A stretch of 64,000 bases of DNA from Macrostomum hystrix (lineage: Eukaryota > Platyhelminthes > Macrostomidae): positions 21,815,501 through 21,879,500 of the forward strand of contig CATNEN010000001.1 of NCBI GenBank assembly GCA_950097015.1, read 5' to 3'. Below, piece by piece: positions 37,074 to 48,666 of this stretch. Below the pieces are notes generated by a model. The model saw only the letters and a program-made list of their open reading frames with translations. It had not been told where the DNA came from and did no database searches. Position 1 is the stretch's first letter; the number at the start of each line of letters is the position of its first letter. A program made the translations under genes and the position numbers.

Positions 37074-37554
37074 TTCAGCTGCGGAGATCAGTGGCGGAAA
37101 CGGTTAAGAATATAATTGCGAGTAAAAGATTTGAAACACAAAATGTGTATTCGTAAATCCACGCAAAATGTGTTGCAAAAATTTTCCCAGTCTAATCTAC
37201 AGATGGCTCTTGTCGGCTGCCTGAAGCGAGAAACAAATTCTGCATGTGTTTTATATCGTTCTCTCTCCCACTCTCGATCTCCCAATCTTCAATTTCTCAG
37301 CAGAGGTGGCCAGTGGCACCCGATAAGCCAATTCGAATTCGGCCCCACCAATGCAAGCAAATTTGAGCACACACTTTATGAGAGGCGGGCATCTCCCAGT
37401 GGATCTAGTGAGCCGGGTGTGAGTTTTCTCGCAGGCCGGAGCGGGTACTGGAATATGTACTGGATCTCTCGCATCTCTAGGATGCATAGATTAGGCATTT
37501 GCTAAGCTCTGCAATTCTCGACAATATTTTTGTACCCCTAGGAGTCATTTTGTA
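37074..37554. other. Upstream flank of synapsin
   Basis: No supported gene. Several overlapping short ORFs on both strands lack domain features. The promoter and 5'UTR of synapsin presumably lie here. Confidence 0.5.
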
Positions 37555-37559
37555 CTAAT

Positions 37560-37915
37560 GCTCCAGCATGGGGTGAGAGGCAGAGCGATTGACGCCCCCT
37601 GAGTTCGATTCCACGGCGAGGCCAAATTTCTTTGGGGCGCAGCCGCGGAGAGAAGGCTTGGTGGCTTGTCGTGCAATTTACGCCCTTGTGGGCCAAGGTA
37701 CAGTGAGAGTGTACACTCCCTGACGGTGAGAAAGTCAGGGCAGATGTACACACCTGTGTGAGCGTGCGCCTGCGTACGGTATCTGTGTGCGTGTGTGCTT
37801 AAGAGTCAGCGAAATGGGCAGAATTGCCTCCTCACTGGTTGCGGGTCTAGTGTCACCAAATGATGTGCCACTGCCCGCAGCCCTGATGCAAATTTTATTA
37901 TTATGAATGCACCAT
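37560..37915 (+). mobile_element. SINE family B, full-length, plus orientation
   Basis: The only plus-oriented copy: head GGTGAGAGGCAGAGCGATTG with GAGTTCGATTCC, then GGGGCGCAGCCGCGGAGAGA, CAGATGTACACACCTGTGTG, GAGTCAGCGAAATGGGCAG, and a TTATTATTATG tail. It defines the family layout, about 350 bp. Confidence 0.88.
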
Positions 37916-38090
37916 CATTCCAAAGCTTGCGATCAGGCGTTCAGTCCATGGACCGGACTGGTCGCCTTAACCTACCTTTAGCAGTGCCCTGCTAAAGGAT
38001 GCAAACTATCTCAAATAGGCTGAAATTCGAACTCCCGACGTCTTTGTATGCAATCCGATGCTCTACTTGGCCACAAGCTTTTTCTTCAGA
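37916..38090 (-). mobile_element. tRNA-derived SINE, family A, diverged copy
   Basis: Minus-strand head at about 38020-38085 (TTGGCCAAGT-type A box reading CTTGTGGCCAAGTAGAGC, B box GGGAGTTCGAATTTC). Body retains TTTAGCAGTGCCCTGCTAAA. Inserted directly beside the family B SINE. Confidence 0.6.
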
Positions 38091-38755
38091 TAAAAATTGA
38101 CTTTTGTCCTTGTGCCAAAGGTGGATTAGAAGACTCATTCTGCGAATAATTGGCAATGTTCATCACTCAAATCTCATTCAGTCACACCTCGAGGCCAGTC
38201 GCAACATCAAAAGCTGTCAGAACTGAGCAGCTTATCAGCGGTGTTTGCGCTTGATAAGCCCTGGCCCGGAAAATGGCTAGCTGACACCTGAGTGATTCCA
38301 AAATATCCAATAAAAACTGTCAGTTGGTTGTCAGTATTGGGTTTCTGATCTGAGGCAAGTGACCTAGCCTTGTCAGCTTGCTGTCGAAAATCGAAATAAA
38401 TTTCACGACACACGTAGTAATTCGGATACATCCTTTCGAAACTTTGGATGTGAAGGCCATCATTTTTTAGCTCATTAAGTGTAACACGGTTTATTTGTAA
38501 GATAGAAATCACACCAGAGAATATTCAATATTCTGTGGAGACTAACCTGAGAGAAATCATAGGGAAATCCGGATGAAAATTCTATCAAACCTTAGAGAAA
38601 ATTGCGGGGAAAACCCGGATAATCCTTGGGAATTCCTGATAATTAAAACCAAATAAGTAAACCCCAATTGGAAATCCCGATATAGGGAAATTGTATTATT
38701 TGTTTTCAAAAAATTTAATTGTTGCTTTAAAGCTGAGACACGTACGGAAACCCCC
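38091..38755. other. Spacer, no gene seen
   Basis: A 101-codon minus-strand ORF at 38207-38512 has no recognised features and AT-rich, non-exon-like composition. Confidence 0.5.
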
Positions 38756-38759
38756 ATGG

Positions 38760-38998
38760 GGAAAACAGATGGGGAAACCCCGAGAGAGAAACCCCGAGAG
38801 GGAAACCCTGAGAGGGAAACCCCGAGAGGGAAACCCCGAGAGGGAAACCCCGAGAGGGAAACCCCGAGAGGGAAACCCCGAGAGGGAAACCCCGAGAGGG
38901 AAACCCCGAGAGGGAAACCCCGAGAGGGAAACCCCGAGAGGGAAACCCCGAGAGGGAAACCCCGAGAGGGAAACCCCGAGAGGGAAACCCCGATAAAG
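38760..38998. repeat. Minisatellite, 14 bp, GAGAGGGAAACCCC
   Basis: About 16 nearly identical copies. Both strands are open in several frames because the unit has no stops. GGG and CCCC blocks alternate on the same strand. Confidence 0.95.
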
Positions 38999-39212
38999 AA
39001 ATCTTGATCCGGATTAGCCAGGAATGAAACCATCAGACCATTGCCGCAAAGGATCTACTTGAGGAAATCCCATTTGCCCGGGTTAATTTTTCTAATCCTG
39101 GCAGACTGAAGTAAATAAATTTGTAAGACGTGTCTTAACTTTAAAGCAAAATTTTAATTTTTTGAAACAAATAATACAAAAAAGCTACAGAAAAAACAGA
39201 CGCCAGCATCAT

Positions 39213-41597
39213 TCAGTTTCCAGCAAAGCCTTGCAGATTGTCATAATAGCTCTGGCAGCGAGTAATGTCCTCGGGTGAAAGTCCAGTCGAAGATCCCAGC
39301 AAGGCGGCCCGCGCCGACGTCGGGATGTGCAACACGCCGTCGTGAATGCCGTCCTCCTGCGGTTGTGAAAGATAGGTGAATTTAAATCTAAACGTTTCTT
39401 AGAATTTAAGAGCGAAACATTGGCGGGTGTTCAACCTGCCTCACCTCGCTGTCCGCATCCTCGTAGATGACGCAGAAGGCGTGGACGAAAACGAAACCAG
39501 AGATTAGAATCAGCGAGAGACCCCCGCCAGTGGTGCCGACACCAATGGGCATCATGACGCTGCAATCACAAACGGTTTTTTATGAAATTAGAAAGCATGA
39601 TATTTAGCAATGTCTCTGGGTGGCTACTGCAAGTAGAAAGAATCGGCAATCACTTATTAATGTTGGCTTTGTTGCTCTTGCAGTCGATTCCATCCTCAGC
39701 ATCGCAACTAAAAAATTAAGATTAGAGAAGTTCAAAAATGATAAAGAGAAAGCCATAGACAATTGCTAAACTCACCAAACATTTTCCACTCTCACTGCTT
39801 CTCTCGCTGCTTCTCTCACCCTGCTTCTCTCACCCTGCTTCTCTCTCCCTGCTTCCCTCTCCCTGCTTCTCTCTCCCTGCTTCCCTCTCCCTGCTTCCCT
39901 CTCCCTGCTTCTCTCTCCCTGCTTCCCTCTCCCTGCTTCTCTCTCCCTGCTTCCCTCTCCCTGCTTCCCTCTCCCTGCTTCTCACTGCTTCTCTCCCTGC
40001 TTCTCTCTCACCCTGCTTCTCTCTCCCTGCTTCTCTCTCTCCCTGCTTCTCTCTCCCTGCTTCTCTCTCCCTGCTTCCCTCTCCCTGCTTCCCTCTCCCT
40101 GCTTCTCACTGCTTCTCTCCCTGCTTCTCTCTCACCCTGCTTCTCTCTCCCTGCTTCTCTCTCCCTGCTTCTCTCTCCCTGCTTCTCTCTCCCTGCTTCT
40201 CTCTCCCTGCTTCCCTCTCCCTGCTTCCCTCTCCCTGCTTCTCTCTCACCCTGCTTCTCTCTCCCTGCTTCTCTCTCTCCCCTGCTTCCCTCTCCCTGCT
40301 TCTCTCTCACCCTGCTTCTCTCTCCCTGCTTCTCTCTCTCCCCTACTTCTCTCTCCCTGCTTCTCTCTCTCACTGCTTCTCTCTCTCTCTGCTTCTCTCT
40401 CTCACTGCTTCTCTCTCTCACTGCTTCTCTCTCTCCCTGCTTCTCTCTCCCTGCTTCTCTCTCCCTGCTTTTCTCTCTTCCTGCTTCTCTCTCCCTGCTT
40501 CTCTCTCCCTGCTTCTCTCTCTCCCTGCTTTTCTCTCTCACTGCTTCTCTCTCCCTGCTTCTCTCTCACCCTGCTTCTCTCTCCCTGCTTCCCTCTCCCT
40601 GCTTCTCTCCCTGCTTCTCTTTTTGTAACCCAGCTGGCAAACCAAATCAATAAACAAAGCAGCTGTCAGGTGACTCACGCGTGCAAATACTTGTTTATCT
40701 GCAGGCTAATGATGCCCACCAGTGTGAGTACAACCCCCGTGAGGGTGAGCGCACCAGAGAGAAACTGCGGTATGAGCCAGCTGCGAGTTTTTAGCTTGTA
40801 GGTGTCTCCGAAACGGAATCTTCTGAGGAATCGAACCTGGAATCGAAGAGCACTAAAAACTTGCAGCAGAGACCTCACAATGATCAAATATCACAATGAT
40901 CAACTATCACAATGACCAAATATCACAATGACCAAATATCACAATGATCAACTATCACAATGACCAAATATCACAATGACCAAATATCACAATGACAAAG
41001 TATCACAATGACCAAATATCACAATGACCAAGTATCACAATGACCAAATATCACAATGACCAAGTATCACAATGACCAAATATCACAATGACCAAGTATC
41101 ACAATGGCCCAATATCACAATGACCAGGTTTTAAAATGACCAATTATCACAATGAGCAGGTTTTACGATGCCCAAGTACAAAACTGTATTAATATCCCGT
41201 TTTTTTGTCTCACCTGGTCACCCCTGGACATTGGTGGTGTTTCACGCACGCAAAATCTGAACCTCGGACCCATCCCTGGCGGCTGGCGCTTTGTAACAAA
41301 TTTCGGCCGTTCCGCTGCCACCGATGCTCCTTCATTTTCTGTTTTATCCGCAGACGCCGACCGCAGTTCTAATTCGCTGTTCGTTGCAGAAACTGGAAAT
41401 GGCTGCTCAGTCTGGCGCTGATCTGTCAGACATTCAACTGCCTCATTCAGCTGCCCAAAAACTTCATCAGTATCGCCTGCATCCACGATCTCGTGGCCAA
41501 CATCGTGACTGCTGCAGGCGATGACAAGAATGGCTGGCGGCTGCTGCTGGCTTGTCTGCTCACAATCAGCTGACTGCATTCTAATAGAAGTCCTCAC
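39213..41597 (-). CDS. Two-pass membrane protein, family not recognised, five exons
   Basis: Exons 41214-41597, 40679-40836, 39654-39707, 39445-39559 and 39213-39356 join with consistent phases (0, 2, 2, 0) to 284 residues. Residues 1-128 are Glu/Ser/Thr/Gln-rich and probably disordered. Two hydrophobic helices follow: LSGALTLTGVVLTLVGIISL (about 147-166) and LSLILISGFVFVHAFCVIY (about 213-231). They are joined by a short polar loop with two Cys (CDAEDGIDC), likely lumenal or extracellular. The tail EDGIHDGVLHIPTS ends in a small Tyr/Gln-rich segment. N- and C-termini are predicted on the same side. The phase agreement at four junctions supports a real gene, but I cannot assign a function; small TMEM families are candidates. 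Introns hold a CT-rich array and a 16-bp array. Start Met is the first in frame and unproven. Confidence 0.7.
39790..40625. repeat. CT-rich minisatellite, 14-bp CTGCTTCTCTCTCC
   Basis: About 60 copies, almost pure pyrimidine on the plus strand (polypurine on the transcribed gene's sense strand), in an intron of the two-TM gene. A near-repeat block (about 39940-40010 and 40075-40145) suggests internal duplication. Confidence 0.95.
40878..41160. repeat. Minisatellite, 16 bp, CAATGACCAAATATCA
   Basis: About 17 copies in the first intron of the two-TM gene, grading into diverged copies near the exon 1 donor. Confidence 0.93.
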
Positions 41598-42335
41598 GCG
41601 AATGTTTACAACAATCCGTCAGGCTGTAATGCATCCGATTCGAATCCACAGCCAAATGATATATGTCGCGCTGTTGGGCTATTGGAAATGAAGAATAATG
41701 TATGGCCCAGGGCGAGCCTGTGTTTAGACGGCCGGGCATTGGTTCCGTAAGTGGAACAATTTCGGAGAAGGAAGGCTACAATTGTAGAGAACGAGTGGGG
41801 TAGAGGGAGATGGCATGGGAGAAGACCGGATAGGGGAGGGGGAGAGAGCAACAGCATCCCAGCAGGCGTCATCGCCGGGTTTGTGGGGCCCGGGTCTGGG
41901 CGGTTTGAACTCCGCATGCAAATCCTGATCCTCGCCTCATCTCGTATATCCTCGGCCTCGCCTCTCAGTTGCTAATCTATTCTGCATGGCTGTGGAAAGA
42001 ATTTAGTGTTCTTATTCTGCACAATGAAGACTTTGGTTGCCGATTCTGCTAAATGCGTCTCTGCCTTATTCCATATGCCCTTAGAGATACAGATAGTGAA
42101 TTTCAAGCTAAATTGGCCTGTTAGAAATTTTGTGATGAACTTTAAATTGCGTCGTGGATCTAGGCAGGATCTGGTTTTCATGATCTGGCGAGATAGACTG
42201 ACAAATGTACTTGTAGGCCATCGAAGTCTGGACTGCTGAACTGAATGTTTAAACTAACCAGCAGCGGTGGGTTTGGATGTAATAAACTGTGTTTCAATCG
42301 ATTCTAGTCCACAGAAATGACTTTATGAGAGATTA
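41598..42335. other. Spacer upstream of the two-TM gene
   Basis: Mixed-composition sequence with several short overlapping ORFs (for example 42006-42239 plus) and no recognised domain. A GC-rich patch at about 41800-41960 may be promoter or UTR. Confidence 0.45.
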
Positions 42336-42337
42336 TT

Positions 42338-43615
42338 GGGAGATTCTTGATGGGAGAATCTAGATTGCCGACTCTAGATGGGGGAATCTAGATGGGAGAA
42401 TCTTGATGGGATAATCTAGATTACTGACTCTTCATGGGGGGAATCTAGATGGGAGAATCTTGATGGGATAATCTAGATTACCGACTCTTCATGGGGGGAA
42501 CTAGATGGGAGAATCTTGATGGGATAATCTAGATTACCGACTCTTCATAGGGGAATCTTGATGGGAGAATCTTGATGGGATAATCTAGATTACCGACTCT
42601 TCATGGGGGGAACTAGATGGGAGAATCTTGATGGGATAATCTAGATTACCGACTCTTCATAGGGGAATCTTGATGGGAGAATCTTGATGGGATAATCTAG
42701 ATTACCGACTCTTCATAGGGGAATCTAGATGGGAGAATCTTGATGGGATAATCTAGATTACCGACTCTTCATGGGGGGAACTAGATGGGAGAATCTTGAT
42801 GGGATAATCTAGATTACCGACTCTTCATGGGGGAATCTAGATGGGAGAATCTTGATGGGATAATCTAGATTACCGACTCTTGATGGGGGAATCTAGATGG
42901 GAGAATCTTGATGGGATAATCTAGATTACCGACTCTTCATGGGGGAATCTAGATGGGAGAATCTTGATGGGATAATCAAGATTACCGACTCTTGATGGGG
43001 GGAACTAGATGGGAGAATCTTGATGGGATAATCTAGATTACCGACTCTTGATGGGGGATCTAGATGGGAGAATCTTGATGGGATAATCTAGATTACTGAC
43101 TCTTTATGGGGGAAACTAAATGGGAGAATCTTGATGGGAGAATCTAGATTACTGACTCTTCATGGGGGAAACTAAATGGGAGAATCTTGATGGGATAATC
43201 TAGATGGGAGAATCTTGATGGGATAATCTAGATGGGAGAATCTTGATGGGATAATCTAGATGGGAGAATCTTGATGGGATAATCTAGATGGGAGAATCTT
43301 GATGGGATAATCTAGATTACCGACTCTTGATGGGGGAAACTAGATGGGAGAATCTTGATGGGATAATCTACATTACCGACTCTTCATGGGATAATCTAGA
43401 TTACCGACTCTTGATGGGAGAATCTTGATGGGATAATCTAGATGGGAGAATCTTGATGGGATAATCTAGATTACCGACTCTTGATGGGGGAAACTAGATG
43501 GGATAATCTTGATGGGATAATCCTAGATGGAAGATTGTTGATTGGATAATATAGATAGGAGAATCTTGATGGGAGAATCTTGATGGGATCATCTCGTTGG
43601 GACATTATTGATGAG
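42338..43615. repeat. Composite minisatellite with about 56-bp units and TCTAGA palindromes
   Basis: Units are built from sub-blocks GATGGGAGAATCTTGATGGG, ATAATCTAGATTACCGACTC and TTCATGGGGGAATCTAGAT. At about 43195-43310 a shorter 29-bp sub-unit (without the ACCGACTC block) is amplified. This is two-level structure, unlike the simple arrays elsewhere. Confidence 0.93.
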
Positions 43616-44675
43616 GGAAACTTTGTGGGAGAAACAAAGTTTCATAAAAATATAACAAAATGCATTTGCTTTCAGGTATGCGAACTGTGTAAGTTATTTT
43701 TCACTATGAAATAAAGTTATTTTGCGTAGGTCGATCTTTTTAACTATCTTTCGTATAAGCTAGCTAAAAGTGCTATCACAAGGCAATCTATCTTTTGCTA
43801 AAATAATCTTCATAAAATCAATGTGGCAATTTCGAAGTAAAAAAAAGACGAACACAGAAGTTGCAGACTGCGGCACAGGCGCAACTGTCTTGTGTATTCA
43901 ATGTTGCCAATATTTGTCTGCTAGCTCTCTGATTGGCAAAGGGAGAACTGCTGGCGACTGCCTAGGCCCTGATCATCGATGTGAGGGAGAGAAAGAGACT
44001 GACAGAAGCAAGAGGCACTGCCTGAATCCCCATGCAGCAGGGCGCACTTGAAGTTTTACAAGACCAGTGTGGATTTTGTGCAAAAGTGCAACTGATGCAT
44101 CACTGCAGACACTTTCATCATTTTTAGTGCGATTTGCTAGTTTCCTAGACCAGTGAATCCATACAGCAATGTTTGAACTATCTTTATAATGTCATGCCAA
44201 TATGCGAATCTACACTAACATGACATTTTCTTAAATAACGCATGTCCATTCATTCCTGTTAGCTCAAGAAGAATTTGTAAAACAATTCGTATCTTTTTGC
44301 AAGCAAAGTAGGTCAGTATATCAACTTCACCAATCAAAAGTTAGTTGGCGTAAAAAATCAACATACGCTCATGGTTGGACGAATTTTTCAGCTAGCCAAT
44401 CAGAGAAAGGCCTGATGTGAAAGGGGGACGGAGAGCATAGGCTTACTGAAGGTCATACCCACGATAACCTCTTACCCCTCACCCACCACCCCAAATTATA
44501 GTTTTAAATAGAAGGGGGGTAGAGTTTTAGGGTCGCAGTGAAGGGTCGCAGTGGCTGTCGACCTAGTATGTACAAACGTACTGACCAACGCCTCACACTT
44601 AAACATCTCCGCATGATCCAAGTCCAAATAGCCGCAGCTTAAATGGTGTGAAAAAAAACCGTCCAACTGCATGGT
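43616..44675. other. Spacer, no gene seen
   Basis: Short ORFs only. No SINE head or array recognised. Confidence 0.5.
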
Positions 44676-44680
44676 TCGCA

Positions 44681-45020
44681 TATATATAAGGATTTCTCTC
44701 ATCAAGCCTACTCTCTAAACTATAAGCGCCAAGAGACCTCCAAGCTCGCCAACCGCAGCCAGCTCTGCCCGGAGGAGCTGAACATGGCCCTGCGTGGTAC
44801 CTTTCTTTGCCAAGAAGGACAACAACCAGAAGATGGAGGACCTGCTGGCCAAGGCTGGCGACAAGGAGTCTCTAAACTCATGACGAGTTCATCTCATCCA
44901 TGCCATCCTTGGAGGCCAACAAGTGTGACGAGAGAAGCCATCTCACCTGCGCACGACTCTTCAACAAGTTTGCTTCAAGGACAATATTTCCTTCATCATA
45001 ATGTCATACATAAGAATAAA
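44681..45020 (+). pseudogene. Frame-disrupted small EF-hand-like gene with TATA box and poly(A) signal
   Basis: A TATATATAAG box at 44681-44690 and AATAAA at about 45013 bracket GC-rich, exon-like sequence. Conceptual pieces lie in three successive frames: SKLANRSQLCPEELNMALRG (from about 44730), then KKDNNQKMEDLLAKAGDKES (about 44807-44870), then DEFISSMPSLEANKCDE continuing LTCARLFNKFA (about 44883-44970). The frame changes fall near 44801 and 44881, and no introns fit there. Continuation across frames, with GDKES-L then DEF resembling the second half of an EF-hand loop, suggests a decayed gene, or a working gene carrying two assembly indels. It lies in the same orientation and neighbourhood as two calmodulin-like genes. 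Confidence 0.5.
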
Positions 45021-45334
45021 ACATTTTTATTTTCCACAAAAATACTAACTTATAATTCTGTTACTGCGTACAATAGAGATGCACAACTAAATAAATGAAC
45101 AAATATGGAAGCATTTTGATTTCGATTTACTAACTAAAAACTTTATTGTCATTTTGAATTAGTTCTTTGTGTCGTGACAACTGCCGTACGCACTACTGAC
45201 AGCATAATTTTGTATTGTACTTTTAATTATGAATGTTTAGAATAAGATTAACTGCTCAATAAAATAGCTCAGCAGAGTAAACTAACGGTACATACAAATG
45301 TAAATACAGAAGCCAGTAACGCTGTTAAAGGCGC

Positions 45335-45415
45335 TGTTACAGCTGTTCAATCCATTCGAACCCCAGACCTCTTTGTAACTTATGTACATACACGTGCCTT
45401 GTGGCCAAATCAGTT
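45335..45415 (-). mobile_element. tRNA-like head, family A fragment
   Basis: Minus strand reads TTTGGCCACAAGGCACG then, 30 bases on, GGTCTGGGGTTCGAATGG. Similar to the head at 38.0-38.1 kb; body not recognisable. Confidence 0.45.
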
Positions 45416-45704
45416 TATATAGTGATTGTACGAGTAAAATGTTCAAGGCACAAATGAAATTATCAAGATGAAAATTTCTACGGAGGACAAGTAGGGAAGG
45501 TGTTTCTTAATTAAGATAAACTCTGATAAGGACGGACCGGGCCACCCTTGTCCACTTCGGCGATATCGGCAACTGTCTAACTGGGGTTAAAATCTATATT
45601 GCAGGTTAGCATTTTAACACCTCTTGCACCTCACTTCGCGACATTATTCAACCATCAGAAGTCACACCTTCACAAAGTAAAGGAAGTCCCAAAGAATTAT
45701 TCCT

Positions 45705-47852
45705 TGTACTCTTTTGCTTCTCTTAGCCTATGCTTCTCTTAGCCTATGCTTCTCTTAGCCTATGCTTCTCTTAGCCGATGCTTCTCTTAGCCTATGCTTC
45801 TCTTAGCCTATGCTTCTCTTATCCTATGCTTCTCTTAGCCGATGCTTCTCTTAGCCGATGCTTCTCTTAGCCGATGCTTCTCTTAGCCTATGCTTCTCTT
45901 AGCCGATGCTTCTCTTAGCCTATGCTTCTCTTAGCCTATGCTTCTCTTAGCCTATGCTTCTCTTAGCCTATGCTTCTCTTAGCCTATGCTTCTCTTAGCC
46001 TATGCTTCTCTTAGCCTATGCTTCTCTTAGCCTATGCTTCTCTTAGCCTATGCTTCTCTTAGCCTATGCTTCTCTTAGCATATGCTTCTCTTAGCATATG
46101 CTTCTCTTAGCCTATGCTTCTCTTATCCTATGCTTCTCTTAGCCTATGCTTCTCTTAGCCTATGCTTCTCTTATCCTATGCCTCTCTTAGCCTATGCTTC
46201 TCTTAGCCGATGCTTCTCTTAGCTTAGCTTCTCTTAGCCTATGCTTCTCTTAGCTTAGCTTCTCTTAGCCTATGCTTCTCTTAGCTTAGCTTCTCAGCCT
46301 ATGCTTCTCTTAGCTTAGCTTCTCTTAGCCTATGCTTCTCTTAGCCGATGCTTCTCTTAGCCTATGCTTCTCTTAGCCGATGCTTCTCTTAGCCTATGCT
46401 TCTCTTAGCCTATGCTTCTCTTAGCCTATGCTTCTCTTAGCCTATGCTTCTCTTAGCCTATGCTTCTCTTAGCCTATGCTTCTCTTAGCATATGCTTCTC
46501 TTAGCCTATGCTTCTCTTATCCTATGCTTCTCTTAGCCTATGCTTCTCTTAGCCTATGCTTCTCTTATCCTATGCCTCTCTTAGCCTATGCTTCTCTTAG
46601 CCGATGCTTCTCTTAGCTTAGCTTCTCTTAGCCTATGCTTCTCTTAGCTTAGCTTCTCTTAGCCTATGCTTCTCTTAGCTTAGCTTCTCAGCCTATGCTT
46701 CTCTTAGCTTAGCTTCTCTTAGCCTATGCTTCTCTTAGCCGATGCTTCTCTTAGCCTATGCTTCTCTTAGCCGATGCTTCTCTTAGCCTATGCTTCTCTT
46801 AGCCTATGCTTCTCTTAGCCTATGCTTCTCTTAGCCTATGCTTCTCTTAGCCTATGCTTCTCTTAGCCTATGCTTCTCTTAGCATATGCTTCTCTTAGCC
46901 TATGCTTCTCTTATCCTATGCTTCTCTTAGCCTATGCTTCTCTTAGCCTATGCTTCTCTTATCCTATGCCTCTCTTAGCCTATGCTTCTCTTAGCCGATG
47001 CTTCTCTTAGCTTAGCTTCTCTTAGCCTATGCTTCTCTTAGCTTAGCTTCTCAGCCTATGCTTCTCTTAGCTTAGCTTCTCTTAGCCTATGCTTCTCTTA
47101 GCTTAGCTTCTCAGCCTATGCTTCTCTTAGCTTAGCTTCTCTTAGCCTATGCTTCTCTTAGCCGATGCTTCTCTTAGCCTATGCTTCTCTTAGCCTATGC
47201 TTCTCTTAGCCTATGCTTCTCTTAGCCTATGCTTCTCTTAGCCTATGCTTCTCTTAGCCTATGCTTCTCTTAGCCTATGCTTCTCTTAGCCTATGTTTCT
47301 CTTAGCCTATGCTTCTCTTAGCTTAGCTTCTCAGCCTATGCTTCTCTTAGCTTAGCTTCTCTTAGCCTATGCTTCTCTTAGCCGATGCTTCTCTTAGCCT
47401 ATGCTTCTCTTAGCCTATGCTTCTCTTAGCCTATGCTTCTCTTAGCCTATGCTTCTCTTAGCCTATGCTTCTCTTAGCCTATGCTTCTCTTAGCCTATGC
47501 TTCTCTTAGCCTATGCTTCTCTTAGCCTATGCTTCTCTTAGCCTATGCTTCTCTTAGCCTATGCTTCTCTTAGCCTATGCTTCTCTTAGCCTATGCTTCT
47601 CTTAGCCGATGCTTCTCTTAGCCTATGCTTCTCTTAGCCTATGCTTCTCTTAGCCTATGCTTCTCTTAGCCTATGCTTCTCTTAGCCTATGCTTCTCTTA
47701 GCCTATGCTTCTCTTAGCCTATGTTTCTCTTAGCCTATGCTTCTCTTAGCTTAGCTTCTCAGCCTATGCTTCTCTTAGCCTATGCTTCTCTTAGCCTATG
47801 CTTCTCTTAGCCTATGTTTCTCTTAGCCTATGCTTCTCTTATCCTAAGATAG
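45705..47852. repeat. Minisatellite, 16 bp, TGCTTCTCTTAGCCTA, with 394-bp higher-order repeat
   Basis: About 130 copies over 2.1 kb, with CCGA, CCTA, ATCC and shortened TTAGCT variants. The rare variant CTATGCCTCTC occurs at 46181, 46575 and 46969, exactly 394 bases apart, with the same variant order around each. This shows block duplication inside the array. Confidence 0.96.
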
Positions 47853-48666
47853 CTTCGCAAGTTTTGCCATCCAACAAAAGTCTACGGACAAAATTCAATC
47901 TTCAAAAAATGTTTTTTTAATTCTTGTCTGGTGTGTACTAGTTTGTCTTCCTCACACATCTAGTTGAGCTTAATCTGAACGACCAGACCCTGCACCCTCG
48001 AGCTATCAGCCTATTCAACGAACGAACTTATACTATACGCTCTCGGAGCCGAGAACACGCCTGAGGACCATGGCTACAACAGTGAGTCGTTCTTTTTGCA
48101 ACAAGAGTGCAAAGTTAAATTTAGTTTATAACCAATTCATGCATCTGCACAAACTTAATACACTATTCAATGCATAGAAATGCGGTTCGCAGTATCAAAA
48201 TGTCCCTGCCCTATTTTTCAATTTTCTAAAGACCGACTTAGATGTTAAACTGAGTACTAACTACGAACTTTAACACAGCTAACGTGCGCAGCTTGAGAAA
48301 GGATATGGAGAGCCAGGAGAGTGAGAGAAGACGTTGCAACCTTTGTGCCAATAAAAACCTGCACAAAGTAGACAAATTAGACAAACAGCTAAAACTGTAC
48401 AGAAAGAGCATGACTACGCTGGTATAACTCAGTGGCCGAGAGTGCGCATTTTATGAGTAATGCTGCTATAAAAGTATTGATTTATTCTGCGCATTACACT
48501 GCACGTTGTGTACGCGTTATAAATACTCTGTACATTTCTGCCCTTGTGCATTCCACAAGTGTATTATCTCGTTAACGTGCACGAGCTATCAGCAATTTTA
48601 TAACACTAAGTTCTCCGTAACAAATTACGTTTTTGATCATTGCGGGAAGTACTTGTAACACTATAG
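47853..48666. other. Upstream region of the first calmodulin-like gene
   Basis: Contains a possible 5' exon at 48069-48080 (ATG GCT ACA ACA followed by a GTGAGT donor), described with the gene. Otherwise no gene seen. Confidence 0.5.

Noticed and set aside
38207-38512. 101-codon minus ORF
   Set aside because: AT-rich codon use unlike the confirmed exons; no motif, signal peptide or splice partner.
39763-40653. 296-codon plus ORF, Leu/Pro/Ser-rich
   Set aside because: It is the 14-bp CT-rich array inside an intron of the minus-strand two-TM gene.
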